Positions 8,441 to 17,449 of a stretch of 64,000 bases of DNA are shown piece after piece. The notes under the pieces were generated by a model. That model did no database searches, was not told the origin of the DNA, and saw only the letters and a program-made list of their open reading frames with translations. Both the position numbers and the translations under genes were made by a program. Positions within the stretch are counted from its first letter, which is position 1, and each line of letters begins with the position of its first letter. The DNA is taken from the NCBI RefSeq assembly GCF_018860915.1, contig NZ_JAHKQD010000038.1:1-64000 (forward strand). The letters run 5' to 3'. The stretch comes from Colwellia sp. C2M11. GTDB lineage: Bacteria > Pseudomonadota > Gammaproteobacteria > Enterobacterales > Alteromonadaceae.

Positions 8441-10152
8441 AAAATTTGTTTATAAAAAGCATCGCCAGCGCGCTAATGCTAGTGCTAACCAGTAATATTG
8501 CTTCCGCTGCAGTAACCATCACCAAAGATGAAAGCAATGAGGTTAAGCAAGCAATATCACTGACTAGTGATAACAGTAATGAAAATAACAATAACAAAAG
8601 CGAAAATGCTAACCACAATAGTAACAGTAACAACGCTAACCAAGCTTATGGCCAATGGTTATTTACCGGTGGCTTTAAAGAAAATTCATTTGTTGGCAGT
8701 AACCCAAATTATAAAATCACCCAAGGTGATAGTTTGCTTGTGCAATTATGGGGTGGCATCGATTATCAAGCAGAAGTAAAAGTTGACCCTCAAGGTAATA
8801 TCTTTATTCCTAAAGTTGGCCCAATTAAAGTATTAGGGGTTAGTAACGCAGAAATTAATAACGTGGTATTAAAAGGCATAAAGCGCGTTTATAAATCAAA
8901 TGTTGAAGCTTATGTTAATTTAATGTCTAGCCAAACAGTAAAGGTGTTCTTATCAGGGTTAGTAAATAAACCTGGCTTATATGAAGGACAAAGTGCTGAT
9001 AGCATTTTACGTTTTATTGATCTTGCTGGTGGTATAAAAGCTGAACTTGGCAGTATGCGCCATATTGAAGTAAAGCGAAATAACCAAACAAAATATACCA
9101 TCGACTTATACGACTTTATTCAACATGGCACTATGCCCGCTATTCAATTACAAGAAGGTGACGTAATTTTTGTTGCTGCTAAACATGGCGACGTCACCAT
9201 TGAAGGCGATGTTGGTTTTAGTGGCACATACCAGCTAAAAGAAGATACCGCTAAATTAAGTAATATCTTAAATGCGGTTATTACCAAGAAAAAAGCCACC
9301 CATATTACGGTGATTGCACCAGAAAATAGTGATGGTGAAAATGAATTATCAGTACAACAATATGCCATGGGTGAGGCGTTGACCAATAACACCATTGAAG
9401 TCAAAGCCGGCTCACTTATTAAAGTATCTTCACAGCTACGCGCCAAAAAAATTAGTGTTGAACTCATTGGCGAGCATAACTCTCAATTTGAAATTGTATT
9501 ACCTTGGGGAGCAAGCTTAGCGGACTTATTGGCTGATGTTGAATATACCAAGCTCTCTAATAAAGACGCTATTCAGTTATTTAGAGCCTCAGTAGCAACA
9601 CGCCAAAAAGATATGCTACTCGCCTCTTTATCAGCATTAGAACAAAGTGTATTAACCGCGCGTTCACAAACCAATGAAGCCGCACAATTACGCTCAGCTG
9701 AAGCAAGCACTATATTACAGTGGATTGAAAAGGCAAAATTGGTAGAGCCTAAAGGGCAAGTATTATTATCCGACGGCTACAATGCTTCGCAAATTATTTT
9801 ACAACAAGGTGACCGCATTGTGGTACCAACGAAACGTAACTTAGTCATGATCCATGGCGAAGTGCTCTTCCCTACTGCTATCGCTTACAACAACCAGATG
9901 AATATTAATGAGTATATCGCTAAGGCAGGCGGTGCTACTGATGATGTAGATAATATGAATATATTAATCATGAAGCCCAATGGCGACTTTGTTGATGTAA
10001 ACGAACACTTAAACAGTAAAAAACAGATTAACCCTGGGGATGAAATATTTGTGTTAGCGAAACCTGATGCTAAATCATTCCAGTTAACCAAAGATATAAC
10101 ACAAGTAATGTATCAAATAGCAGTAAGTGCAGCTGTGATATTAGCATTGTAA
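8437..10152 (+). CDS. kpsD: Polysaccharide export protein KpsD-like (outer-membrane export)
   Basis: Periplasmic/outer-membrane component of the capsule exporter. The 571 residues start with a signal peptide (MKNLFIKSIA to ASA, cleavage near residue 24) without a lipobox, as in KpsD and unlike lipoprotein Wza. A low-complexity Asn/Ser linker at about 45-70 follows, then the Poly_export domain (YKITQGDSLLVQLWGG, VDPQGNIFIPKVGPIKV) and SLBB-type beta-grasp repeats (VFLSGLVNKPGLYEG, VTIEGDVGFSGTYQL, LVMIHGEVLFPTAI). The GTG start overlaps the kpsE stop. The length matches E. coli KpsD (about 560). The Asn-rich linker is longer than I would expect for the family. Confidence 0.9.
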   Translation: MKNLFIKSIASALMLVLTSNIASAAVTITKDESNEVKQAISLTSDNSNENNNNKSENANHNSNSNNANQAYGQWLFTGGFKENSFVGSNPNYKITQGDSLLVQLWGGIDYQAEVKVDPQGNIFIPKVGPIKVLGVSNAEINNVVLKGIKRVYKSNVEAYVNLMSSQTVKVFLSGLVNKPGLYEGQSADSILRFIDLAGGIKAELGSMRHIEVKRNNQTKYTIDLYDFIQHGTMPAIQLQEGDVIFVAAKHGDVTIEGDVGFSGTYQLKEDTAKLSNILNAVITKKKATHITVIAPENSDGENELSVQQYAMGEALTNNTIEVKAGSLIKVSSQLRAKKISVELIGEHNSQFEIVLPWGASLADLLADVEYTKLSNKDAIQLFRASVATRQKDMLLASLSALEQSVLTARSQTNEAAQLRSAEASTILQWIEKAKLVEPKGQVLLSDGYNASQIILQQGDRIVVPTKRNLVMIHGEVLFPTAIAYNNQMNINEYIAKAGGATDDVDNMNILIMKPNGDFVDVNEHLNSKKQINPGDEIFVLAKPDAKSFQLTKDITQVMYQIAVSAAVILAL

Positions 10153-10232
10153 TTACAGCCCCATCATTGTTATTTTAATAAAACTTAACGTAAACCCAAT
10201 TAAAACGATGTTCAGTCGGTATAACGGGTGTA

Positions 10233-10261
10233 TTGACTAAACAATCTATAGTTAATATAGC
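10233..10261 (+). promoter_or_regulatory. Possible sigma-70 promoter before the capsule-specific genes
   Basis: TTGACT at 10233-10238 and TATAGC at 10256-10261 are separated by 17 bp, 24 bp before the UGM-like start codon. The 132-bp gap between kpsD and the next gene contrasts with the tight spacing before it, so a separate promoter for the central capsule genes is plausible. Confidence 0.45.
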
Positions 10262-10284
10262 CACATAAAATCTAAGGAGACAAA

Positions 10285-11583
10285 ATGATATTAATAGTTG
10301 GAGCAGGGATTACTGGTTTAACATGTGCAGCATGTTTAACTGGTGAAGTTGTTGTGGTTGAAGCTCAGGAAGCAGTAGGTGGTTACTGTAGAACAACTAA
10401 GAGAAATGGTTTTGTCTGGGATAGAGCAGGACATTTTTTTCATTTTCAGAACCCTGATATTAAAAAATTTTTCCAAAAAGAAATTCCTGAAGATAGATTT
10501 GTAAAGGTCAAGAAGAAATCTGCAATACATATGGAAGATATTGGTAGTATAGATTTCCCTTTCCAAAAAAATATTCATCAATTACCTAAAGATCTTTATG
10601 TTAATTGTCTTCTTGATTTGTACAAAGCTGAAAAAAATAATAGTGAATATAGTTCATTCAAAGAGTTCGCTTATGCCACAGCAGGAAAAAGCATTGCTGA
10701 GTTGTTTTTAATCCCTTATAACGAAAAACTATACGCTTGTGATTTAGATGAATTAGACAAAGATGCTATGGGTCGATTTTTTCCTAAAGCATCTTTTGAA
10801 GACGTGCTATTAAATGCCGATCAGAAAGATAATGACTCTTATAATGCTGATTTTTCATATCCACGTGAAGGAGCAGAAGAATTTGTTAATGTGTTACATA
10901 ATTATGCAAACAAAAGTGCAGATATTCGTTTAAATACGACGATTGAGTCTATTGATATCGAGAAGAAAGAAGCACGATTAAGTGATGGTACTTGCGTAAA
11001 ATATACAGCTCTCATAAACACATCTCCATTTAATAAGTTTTGTGAATTAGCGTCTATAGATAGTACTAAAGCAAAATTAAGTGCAAACAAGGTAGCGGTT
11101 TTCAATCTAGGCTTTGATAAAAAGAGCCAACACGATATGCATTGGGTCTATTTTCCTGGGGATGAAATTTTTTATCGAGTTGGCAGTTACCATAATATTC
11201 ATTCAACTGACCGAGCAAGTCTTTATGTAGAAATAGGCTTGAAATCAGGAGACATAATAGATGAAAAAAGTATGTTAGCTAATGTATTAAAAGATCTTGA
11301 ACGAACCAAACTAATTAATACCGATATGAATTTAATAGATTATGAGTTTATTGTTATGGATCCTGCTTATGTACATATAAATTCACAAGGTGAACAGTTT
11401 AAAGAAGAACAAAAAAAATCTCTAGAAAAACACAATGTATACACAGCTGGTCGCTATGGTAATTGGACCTACTGTAGTATTGAAGACAATATGGTAGAAG
11501 CTCGAGATTTATCAAAAGCTATCGCATTAAAACTTCAAAACTGTGCCAATGATGAAAATCATTTTGTCAATATATTCGAATAG
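10285..11583 (+). CDS. FAD-dependent oxidoreductase resembling UDP-galactopyranose mutase / protoporphyrinogen oxidase fold
   Basis: A 432-residue flavoprotein. The N terminus has the dinucleotide-binding fingerprint VGAGITGLTCAACL, an acidic residue after the second strand (VVVEAQEAVGGY), and the conserved WDRAGHFFH. The C-terminal part has GRYGNWTYCSIEDNMVEARDLSKAI, where FAD-dependent mutases and amine oxidases keep the flavin-contacting GRxxxW motif. In capsule and O-antigen loci this architecture usually belongs to UDP-galactopyranose mutase-like enzymes that make furanose sugars. It is longer than classical Glf (about 370 residues) and diverges from it, so the substrate is uncertain. 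AAGGAG lies ahead of the ATG. It is followed 9 bp later by a glycosyltransferase gene. Confidence 0.7.
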   Translation: MILIVGAGITGLTCAACLTGEVVVVEAQEAVGGYCRTTKRNGFVWDRAGHFFHFQNPDIKKFFQKEIPEDRFVKVKKKSAIHMEDIGSIDFPFQKNIHQLPKDLYVNCLLDLYKAEKNNSEYSSFKEFAYATAGKSIAELFLIPYNEKLYACDLDELDKDAMGRFFPKASFEDVLLNADQKDNDSYNADFSYPREGAEEFVNVLHNYANKSADIRLNTTIESIDIEKKEARLSDGTCVKYTALINTSPFNKFCELASIDSTKAKLSANKVAVFNLGFDKKSQHDMHWVYFPGDEIFYRVGSYHNIHSTDRASLYVEIGLKSGDIIDEKSMLANVLKDLERTKLINTDMNLIDYEFIVMDPAYVHINSQGEQFKEEQKKSLEKHNVYTAGRYGNWTYCSIEDNMVEARDLSKAIALKLQNCANDENHFVNIFE

Positions 11584-11592
11584 TAGAAATGT

Positions 11593-13638
11593 ATGTTTAA
11601 CAATTTAACCAATCAACCTAAACTTTCGGTCATACTCCCTTGCTATAATGTTGAGCAATATATTAAAGAAGCATTAGATAGTGTGTTAGCACAGACATTA
11701 TCTGATATTGAAATAATTCCTGTCGATGACGGTTCGCCTGACAATTGTGGCGAAATAATAAAGCAATATAGCGAAAAATATAAAAATATAAAACCTATTT
11801 TCAAAAAAAACGGGGGCTATGGCTCGGCAGTAAATGCTGGTTTATCAGTAGCTACAGGTGAATATATAGCTATTTTAGAGCCTGATGACTATATTATGGA
11901 AGATTACTATAATATTTTATATCTTGAAGCTATTTCTGATGGATTAGATGTCTGTGGTGTAAACTCTTATTGTGAAATTAGGGATGGTGCCCATCCAAAG
12001 TTAATTCAATCTCATTGGGTAGATAATCCAGATTACTTATCATTTGAAGGCGTTAATGACTATTTTGCTTCTGGTAATGTAGGTATAACTCTAAAGATTT
12101 ATAAAAGGTCATTTATTATTGAAAAGAATATAGCCTTACATGAAGACTTGAGGTCGTATCATGATGTCCCTTTTGTTGCTGAAGTTTTATCTAAATCGGA
12201 AAAGACTCGAATTATTATTGGCACAGGGTATTATTACCGTAAAGATGTTATTACCTCTACAACAAAGTCGAAGACTAATTTCATATCAATTGTTGAAGCA
12301 GTAGACAAAGTTAAAGACTTACTAAGTAATCCATTGTTACGAAATAAACGACGTGCTGCACTTGCGGGTTATTGTCTAAGACATTTAATACACTATTTCA
12401 AATTAGCTAATTCCCGTATTCACTCAAAAGCTACTGCAGAATATATTAAATCAAATATTATTGATATTCTTCAAGAAAATAAAGAAATATACATTCATAC
12501 TGCCTCTAAGAATGTAATTAATAATATTAGTCCTAATTATAATAATCTAAAATTATTGAAGGCTAACGTAATAAAGTTTAATCAAAGCCCATTATTTACT
12601 ATAGATACATACACGCAGGTTAAGTCTCTTTATTCTAATCTCAGTCAATTATACTTTTTTTCGTATTACGCTTATGCATTAGGTAAAGATGAATATCTGA
12701 AAGAGTTTAGAGAGCGTATAGCTGCTATAATTAATTATATTCCTGACTTGGTCAGTATGCCAATCACCCACTTTATCGAAAAGTATATTTCTGACGCTAC
12801 TTACGATTTTCCAAAAAATTATAACCAAAGATGGTATATATCTTTTACATTATATTTATTTAAACACGTGAATAAAGACCGAATTTCACTGGCCTTTGAT
12901 TCAATAAACGAAGCTAGAACAGATACAACTATTGCACGTTTTTTTCCTGAACTTACAAATAAATTTCCATGTGAATACTCATATTTAAGTGAGTCATTCA
13001 GAAAAACTCAAGTTATTCGCCAATCAGTTATTCATAAGCACGAAGAGTTCTTGGCATATATAAAAGGTAAGTCAATTGCTATTGTAGGAAATTCCCCATC
13101 TGAGCTGGGTAAAGGGCATGGTAAAGAAATTGATAGTTACGATGTGGTGATACGATTTAATAATTATTCAACTGAAGCTAAGTATGCAGATGATTATGGA
13201 AGAAAAGTGAATGTGTGGGCTATAACTCCTGGTATTGAATCTCTAAACTATCAAGAAGCATTCTACGAATATGATTTTGTGATGTCTCCAAAACTAGGGC
13301 TACAGCTTCATGAAGAACGATTATCTATTATTTATAATTATATTATTGCCGGTGGTAATTATTTTCAAATTGATACCATTGATTGTCGTCGATACTCTGA
13401 CTTAATTATACCTAGTGTGGGGTTATACGTACTCCACTTTTTAATGAAGAATAAAGCGAGTATAGGAAATGTAGGGGTTTATGGCTTTTCACCAAAAACT
13501 GCAACGAAAGACAATAGGCATTATTTTACAGGTGATCCAGTTCCAACTAGTAAAGTTCGTTTTCATGATTGGGATAGAGAAGAGCTTTGTATAAATCATT
13601 TGAAAAATACTTTTAAAGAACATAACAGGAAATTTTAA
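11593..13638 (+). CDS. Two-domain glycosyltransferase: GT2 fused to a GT29 sialyltransferase-type domain
   Basis: The 681 residues contain two catalytic units. Residues about 8-330 are a GT-A GT2 transferase (LSVILPCYNVEQYIKEALDS, PVDDGSPDNC, and EPDD as the DxD-type metal site). Residues about 490-665 match the animal/plant GT29 pattern: sialylmotif L (IAIVGNSPSELGKGHGKEID, then VVIRFNN), motif S (PSVGLYVLHF with GVYGF), motif III (HYFTGD) and motif VS (HDWDREE, H-x4-E). All four are in the correct order and spacing. GT29 enzymes use CMP-activated nine- or eight-carbon acids. No CMP-sialic acid genes are in the window, but a CMP-Kdo synthetase lies 4.5 kb downstream, so Kdo transfer is a reasonable inference. 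Probably a capsule chain-building enzyme. Confidence 0.8.
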   Translation: MFNNLTNQPKLSVILPCYNVEQYIKEALDSVLAQTLSDIEIIPVDDGSPDNCGEIIKQYSEKYKNIKPIFKKNGGYGSAVNAGLSVATGEYIAILEPDDYIMEDYYNILYLEAISDGLDVCGVNSYCEIRDGAHPKLIQSHWVDNPDYLSFEGVNDYFASGNVGITLKIYKRSFIIEKNIALHEDLRSYHDVPFVAEVLSKSEKTRIIIGTGYYYRKDVITSTTKSKTNFISIVEAVDKVKDLLSNPLLRNKRRAALAGYCLRHLIHYFKLANSRIHSKATAEYIKSNIIDILQENKEIYIHTASKNVINNISPNYNNLKLLKANVIKFNQSPLFTIDTYTQVKSLYSNLSQLYFFSYYAYALGKDEYLKEFRERIAAIINYIPDLVSMPITHFIEKYISDATYDFPKNYNQRWYISFTLYLFKHVNKDRISLAFDSINEARTDTTIARFFPELTNKFPCEYSYLSESFRKTQVIRQSVIHKHEEFLAYIKGKSIAIVGNSPSELGKGHGKEIDSYDVVIRFNNYSTEAKYADDYGRKVNVWAITPGIESLNYQEAFYEYDFVMSPKLGLQLHEERLSIIYNYIIAGGNYFQIDTIDCRRYSDLIIPSVGLYVLHFLMKNKASIGNVGVYGFSPKTATKDNRHYFTGDPVPTSKVRFHDWDREELCINHLKNTFKEHNRKF

Positions 13639-13642
13639 TATT

Positions 13643-15319
13643 ATGCATTATATACATTGCCACCAAGGCATCGATATGAATAAAGGCGGAACAGTTGGCT
13701 ATTTATCTAGTTTGCTTGATGGAATGGAGCGACTAGGTACATTTAAGAGTGCTGATGGCCTCCGCCATGCTTTTTTATTTCCTGATATTGGGCCTGATGA
13801 TCGTTTACCTAACGATTTAATTGAACATTTAAAGTTTAACACACCATTTACTTCGGCTTATGAAGATACTCACCACAAGAAATTCTTTGATAAAAGTGAG
13901 TGGTTTCATTCTTCAATACCATTATCTGAAGCACTTAAAGTTAACTTAAGAAAAATCACGTCTGTTCATATTCATGGAGCTTATAACTTCTTACCTGTTT
14001 ATAATTTTCTTAGGCTTTGCGGTATTGAAAATGATGTTGTGAAAATATTAACAACACATAATCCATGGAAACCAGAATTAGAAGATATTTTCCATTTTAA
14101 TAAAGCTAAAACCCCTGAGCAATTACAGCGAGATCTGCCACAAGAAGCAGCTTATCGTCACTATCTCCAAATGAGAGACGAATTCGCTTTTAAAATGGCC
14201 GATGTCTTATTTTTTCCATCAGAACATAGTATGGATGGCTACCATGAAAGTTGGCCTGAATTTACAGAAATAGTAAAAGATAAACCAGTATATTTTGCTA
14301 CTACAGGAACTGAAGCTAAAGAAGTTAATGTACCTAGAAATGCAATGCGAAAGTCCTTAGGAATTCCAGATGATGCAAGAGTATTCTTATATTTAGGACG
14401 CTTTATCCCTATGCGTGGCTTTGATTTATACACTGAAGTTGCTAACAAAATTTTAAAAACGCATAAAAATGCTTACTTTCTTGCTGTAGGTGAAACACGT
14501 AAAACCCCTGCAATTAATCACGAACGTTGGATTGAAGTGGGACATACTTCAAGCCCTGGTGATTTTATTAACATGGCTGATGCATGTGTGATGGCTAATC
14601 GTGGTTCATATTTTGACTTATCAATGGTTGAGGCTTTGGCGCAAGGTATTCATTTAATTGCAGCAAAAGTTGGTGGCTATAAGTACCTTGAAGGAAAAAC
14701 TAGTGGTGTAACATTCTTTGAACGTGAATCGATGGAAGGGTTATTCCAGGCTTGTGAAGCATTTTGCCAAATGAGCAATAAAGATATTAATCAAGGTAAA
14801 CAAGATAACTTAGCACTTTATACTAAAGAAATGACTCCTGAGAAATTTGCGCAAGGCTATCAAGCGACCATCGATAAAATGTATACTGACTTAGGAATTA
14901 AGTCTAAAGATCGAGATATTGTCCGTTCCAGTCAATTTTTTTCTCAACCATCAAATAGCAAACCGAATGCAGCTCCCTCTGCTCCTCTGGTTAAACAAAC
15001 GATCTCAGATAAAGTGGCAAGTAAAAACCTGAACCAGTATAAAACAAAAGAGCATCAAGCGATGAGTTTGTTTAAACAAGGTCAATATCAAGATTCAATT
15101 GATTTATTTTATAAAGCAATTAACGAAAAACCTAAGAACGCAAGGTTAAAAAGACTATTAGCCGAAGTCCTACTTTCGGCAGGGCGACGTAGTGAAGCAA
15201 TAAAGCAACTAGAAATAGCAAGAGAATTATTACCTAATAACAAAAATCTTCGTAAAAGATTTTATACAATGCGTTATGGTAAATTATTATTCGGACTAGC
15301 TGATAAACCATTCCAATAA
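13643..15319 (+). CDS. GT4-type glycosyltransferase with C-terminal TPR repeats
   Basis: The 558-residue protein has a GT-B fold. The N-terminal half contains glycine-rich NKGGTVGYLSSLLDGMERLG. The C-terminal half has RVFLYLGRFIPMRGFDLYTEVA and the nucleotide-sugar motif SMVEALAQGIHLIAAKVGG, where the conserved Glu binds the donor ribose. After a Ser/Pro/Lys linker (about 425-465), residues 470-545 form about two tetratricopeptide repeats (ALYxxGQYQDSIDLFYKAI-like units), perhaps holding the enzyme in a capsule assembly complex. No signal peptide or membrane helix, so cytoplasmic. Donor sugar unknown. The start is ATG at 13643, 4 bp after the preceding stop. Confidence 0.82.
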   Translation: MHYIHCHQGIDMNKGGTVGYLSSLLDGMERLGTFKSADGLRHAFLFPDIGPDDRLPNDLIEHLKFNTPFTSAYEDTHHKKFFDKSEWFHSSIPLSEALKVNLRKITSVHIHGAYNFLPVYNFLRLCGIENDVVKILTTHNPWKPELEDIFHFNKAKTPEQLQRDLPQEAAYRHYLQMRDEFAFKMADVLFFPSEHSMDGYHESWPEFTEIVKDKPVYFATTGTEAKEVNVPRNAMRKSLGIPDDARVFLYLGRFIPMRGFDLYTEVANKILKTHKNAYFLAVGETRKTPAINHERWIEVGHTSSPGDFINMADACVMANRGSYFDLSMVEALAQGIHLIAAKVGGYKYLEGKTSGVTFFERESMEGLFQACEAFCQMSNKDINQGKQDNLALYTKEMTPEKFAQGYQATIDKMYTDLGIKSKDRDIVRSSQFFSQPSNSKPNAAPSAPLVKQTISDKVASKNLNQYKTKEHQAMSLFKQGQYQDSIDLFYKAINEKPKNARLKRLLAEVLLSAGRRSEAIKQLEIARELLPNNKNLRKRFYTMRYGKLLFGLADKPFQ

Positions 15320-15340
15320 ACCCTATAGGATAAACAAATT

Positions 15341-17431
15341 TTGTTGGAAAAAAGCAAAGAAATAAGCGTTATTGTTCCTGTGCGAATACAAGATAGTCGT
15401 TCTGATATTATTGAACGGCTAGCTTTTTGCATTAGACCAGAAGCTAAGAATATTGAATACATTATTGTTGATGACGGCTCTTTGCCTGATGATGCGCTAA
15501 TGTTGAAAAAACGATGTAAAGCATTAGGTATGATCTATGTATGTACCCATGCTAGTAACGCATCTTTATTCAATTTAGCAAGAGCAAGAAATTTAGGGGC
15601 TCAATCAGCTAAGGGAACTTATGTTCTATTTTTAGATGTAGACTTAATTCCCTATCCTGGCTTTTACGATGATCTTAAAATAGAAATAGAGCTTATTGCT
15701 CTTAACAATAATACAGATTTATTTATCATGTGCCCCGTTGTATATCTCAATGACGCGGGTTATGCAGAATATCAAAAACACCCTAAACACCTTAAAAAAT
15801 ATTTTGCATCTGAGCTATTAATTCAAGGTGATGTTAACAGGGTAGAAAAATATTCACATGGTACCTCATGCATATTAGTCAACCGTTGTTATTACTTATC
15901 TATTGGTGGCCAAAATGAGAAATTTTCAGGCTGGGGCTATGAAGATTATGAATTTACAACCCGACTGATGAATTTAGCAAGATTATTCCCTAAACCAACA
16001 AAATATGAAAGTATGGTTGGTAACTTTATGAATATTAGAGAATATAAAGGTTGGAAAGCTGAATACCGTCTTTATGGCGCAAGATTAGCCCTTAAAAGTA
16101 TGTACCTAATCCATGTACCTCATAATGAAGATGGTGGCTTTAAAAGTAATGTAAAAAATAATCAAACACTACTAAACCAATCCTTAAAAATTGAATGGAA
16201 AAATCAAAAAATACAAGGAATTATACCTCAACAAGAATATTCGTTAGTTTTAAGTCGTAATCCTTTTTGTCTACATTACAAATTAAATACGATATTAGGT
16301 CAATGGGAGTATGTTGATTACACTGAAAGTAAAAGCCTCGATGACTTAATCTATATTTTTGAAAATAGCAACTTTACCCAAATCGTTTTTCCAAATCCAT
16401 ACGGAAATACCTTGCTACGTAGCCTTTATGAATACTGTAATCAAAAAGAAATTAAATATATAGTTTGTGAACGAGGCGCTTTACCTGGTTCAATATTCCA
16501 TGACTCAAATGGTTTTCTTTTTGATAGTTCTTCATACCATCCACTACACTGGGATCGACAACTATCTGAACAAAATAATAATGATGTAGATGAGTATTTA
16601 CAAACATTAAAACAAGGTGATTCTACCTTAGAACAGCAGCCTCAACGAATAACTAAAGATGATTTTTCAGTTAAATTAGATATTACTGAGAGCAGCTTTA
16701 AAGTAGGTTTAATCCTACAAACAGAAAATGATACTGTAATTAAATTTTTTGGTAGAAAATTCAAAAAATTAAACGATGTTAAGTTATTTATTGAAAAAAT
16801 CATAAATAAACACTGTAATAATATTAGCTTTATATATAAAAATCATCCGCTCGAAACGAATCCAATCAATATAACAGGAGCCACTTGCGCTGATGAATTT
16901 CATATACACGATATAATAGATCATTGTGATGCAATCCTAACGGTTAACTCTGGCGCAGGTCTAATTGCTGCACTGTTAGGGAAACCTGTATTTTTACTTG
17001 GTGATTGCTGGTATGCGCAACCAGGGATTGCTTGCCAAATAAACTCTGAAGATGAATTTCTGAGTAACTTAAAGCGCTTTTCACCATCTAAAGAAAAAAG
17101 GTATAGATTTACATATTACTTGCGCTATCAATTTTATTCCTTCGGTTATCAACATACCGTATTACATCAAAAGAAAGCATCTAAAATCAATGCGACTTAT
17201 CAGATTGATTATGAAGAAGTTCAAACTAAAAAATTTGGGCGATTAATGTTTTTAAAGAAAGATTACAGTATTGGCTTTAAGAGTATTTTATTTCAACAAT
17301 ATAGCCATAAATCTCTTTTACTTGCTTCTAAAAATAAAGATTTTAAAAAATCTCTTCGTAATAAAAAAATTAAAAAATTGAAAGAAACACCTATAAAGTT
17401 TTTCTTGGATGCAATTCGAAATATTTATTAA
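15341..17431 (+). CDS. Bifunctional glycosyltransferase: GT2 plus KpsS/KpsC-like capsule synthesis domain
   Basis: The 696-residue protein starts at TTG 15341 (AGGA at 15327-15330). Residues about 8-230 are a GT-A transferase: ISVIVPVRIQDS, IIVDDGS, FLDVDLIPYPGF (DxD), and GWGYEDYEFTTRL, the C-terminal motif shared with chondroitin/heparosan-type polymerases. Residues about 455-590 resemble the Capsule_synth region of KpsS and KpsC: FIYKNHPLE, then TVNSGAGLIAALLGKPVFLLG and a Tyr-containing segment before the end. The capsule locus has no separate kpsS, so this second domain might supply a Kdo-transferase-like or other acid-sugar activity; that is inference. The last 100 residues are very Lys-rich, suggesting a membrane-surface contact. 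Confidence 0.75.
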   Translation: MLEKSKEISVIVPVRIQDSRSDIIERLAFCIRPEAKNIEYIIVDDGSLPDDALMLKKRCKALGMIYVCTHASNASLFNLARARNLGAQSAKGTYVLFLDVDLIPYPGFYDDLKIEIELIALNNNTDLFIMCPVVYLNDAGYAEYQKHPKHLKKYFASELLIQGDVNRVEKYSHGTSCILVNRCYYLSIGGQNEKFSGWGYEDYEFTTRLMNLARLFPKPTKYESMVGNFMNIREYKGWKAEYRLYGARLALKSMYLIHVPHNEDGGFKSNVKNNQTLLNQSLKIEWKNQKIQGIIPQQEYSLVLSRNPFCLHYKLNTILGQWEYVDYTESKSLDDLIYIFENSNFTQIVFPNPYGNTLLRSLYEYCNQKEIKYIVCERGALPGSIFHDSNGFLFDSSSYHPLHWDRQLSEQNNNDVDEYLQTLKQGDSTLEQQPQRITKDDFSVKLDITESSFKVGLILQTENDTVIKFFGRKFKKLNDVKLFIEKIINKHCNNISFIYKNHPLETNPINITGATCADEFHIHDIIDHCDAILTVNSGAGLIAALLGKPVFLLGDCWYAQPGIACQINSEDEFLSNLKRFSPSKEKRYRFTYYLRYQFYSFGYQHTVLHQKKASKINATYQIDYEEVQTKKFGRLMFLKKDYSIGFKSILFQQYSHKSLLLASKNKDFKKSLRNKKIKKLKETPIKFFLDAIRNIY

Positions 17432-17449
17432 TTATACAAGGCATAAAAG

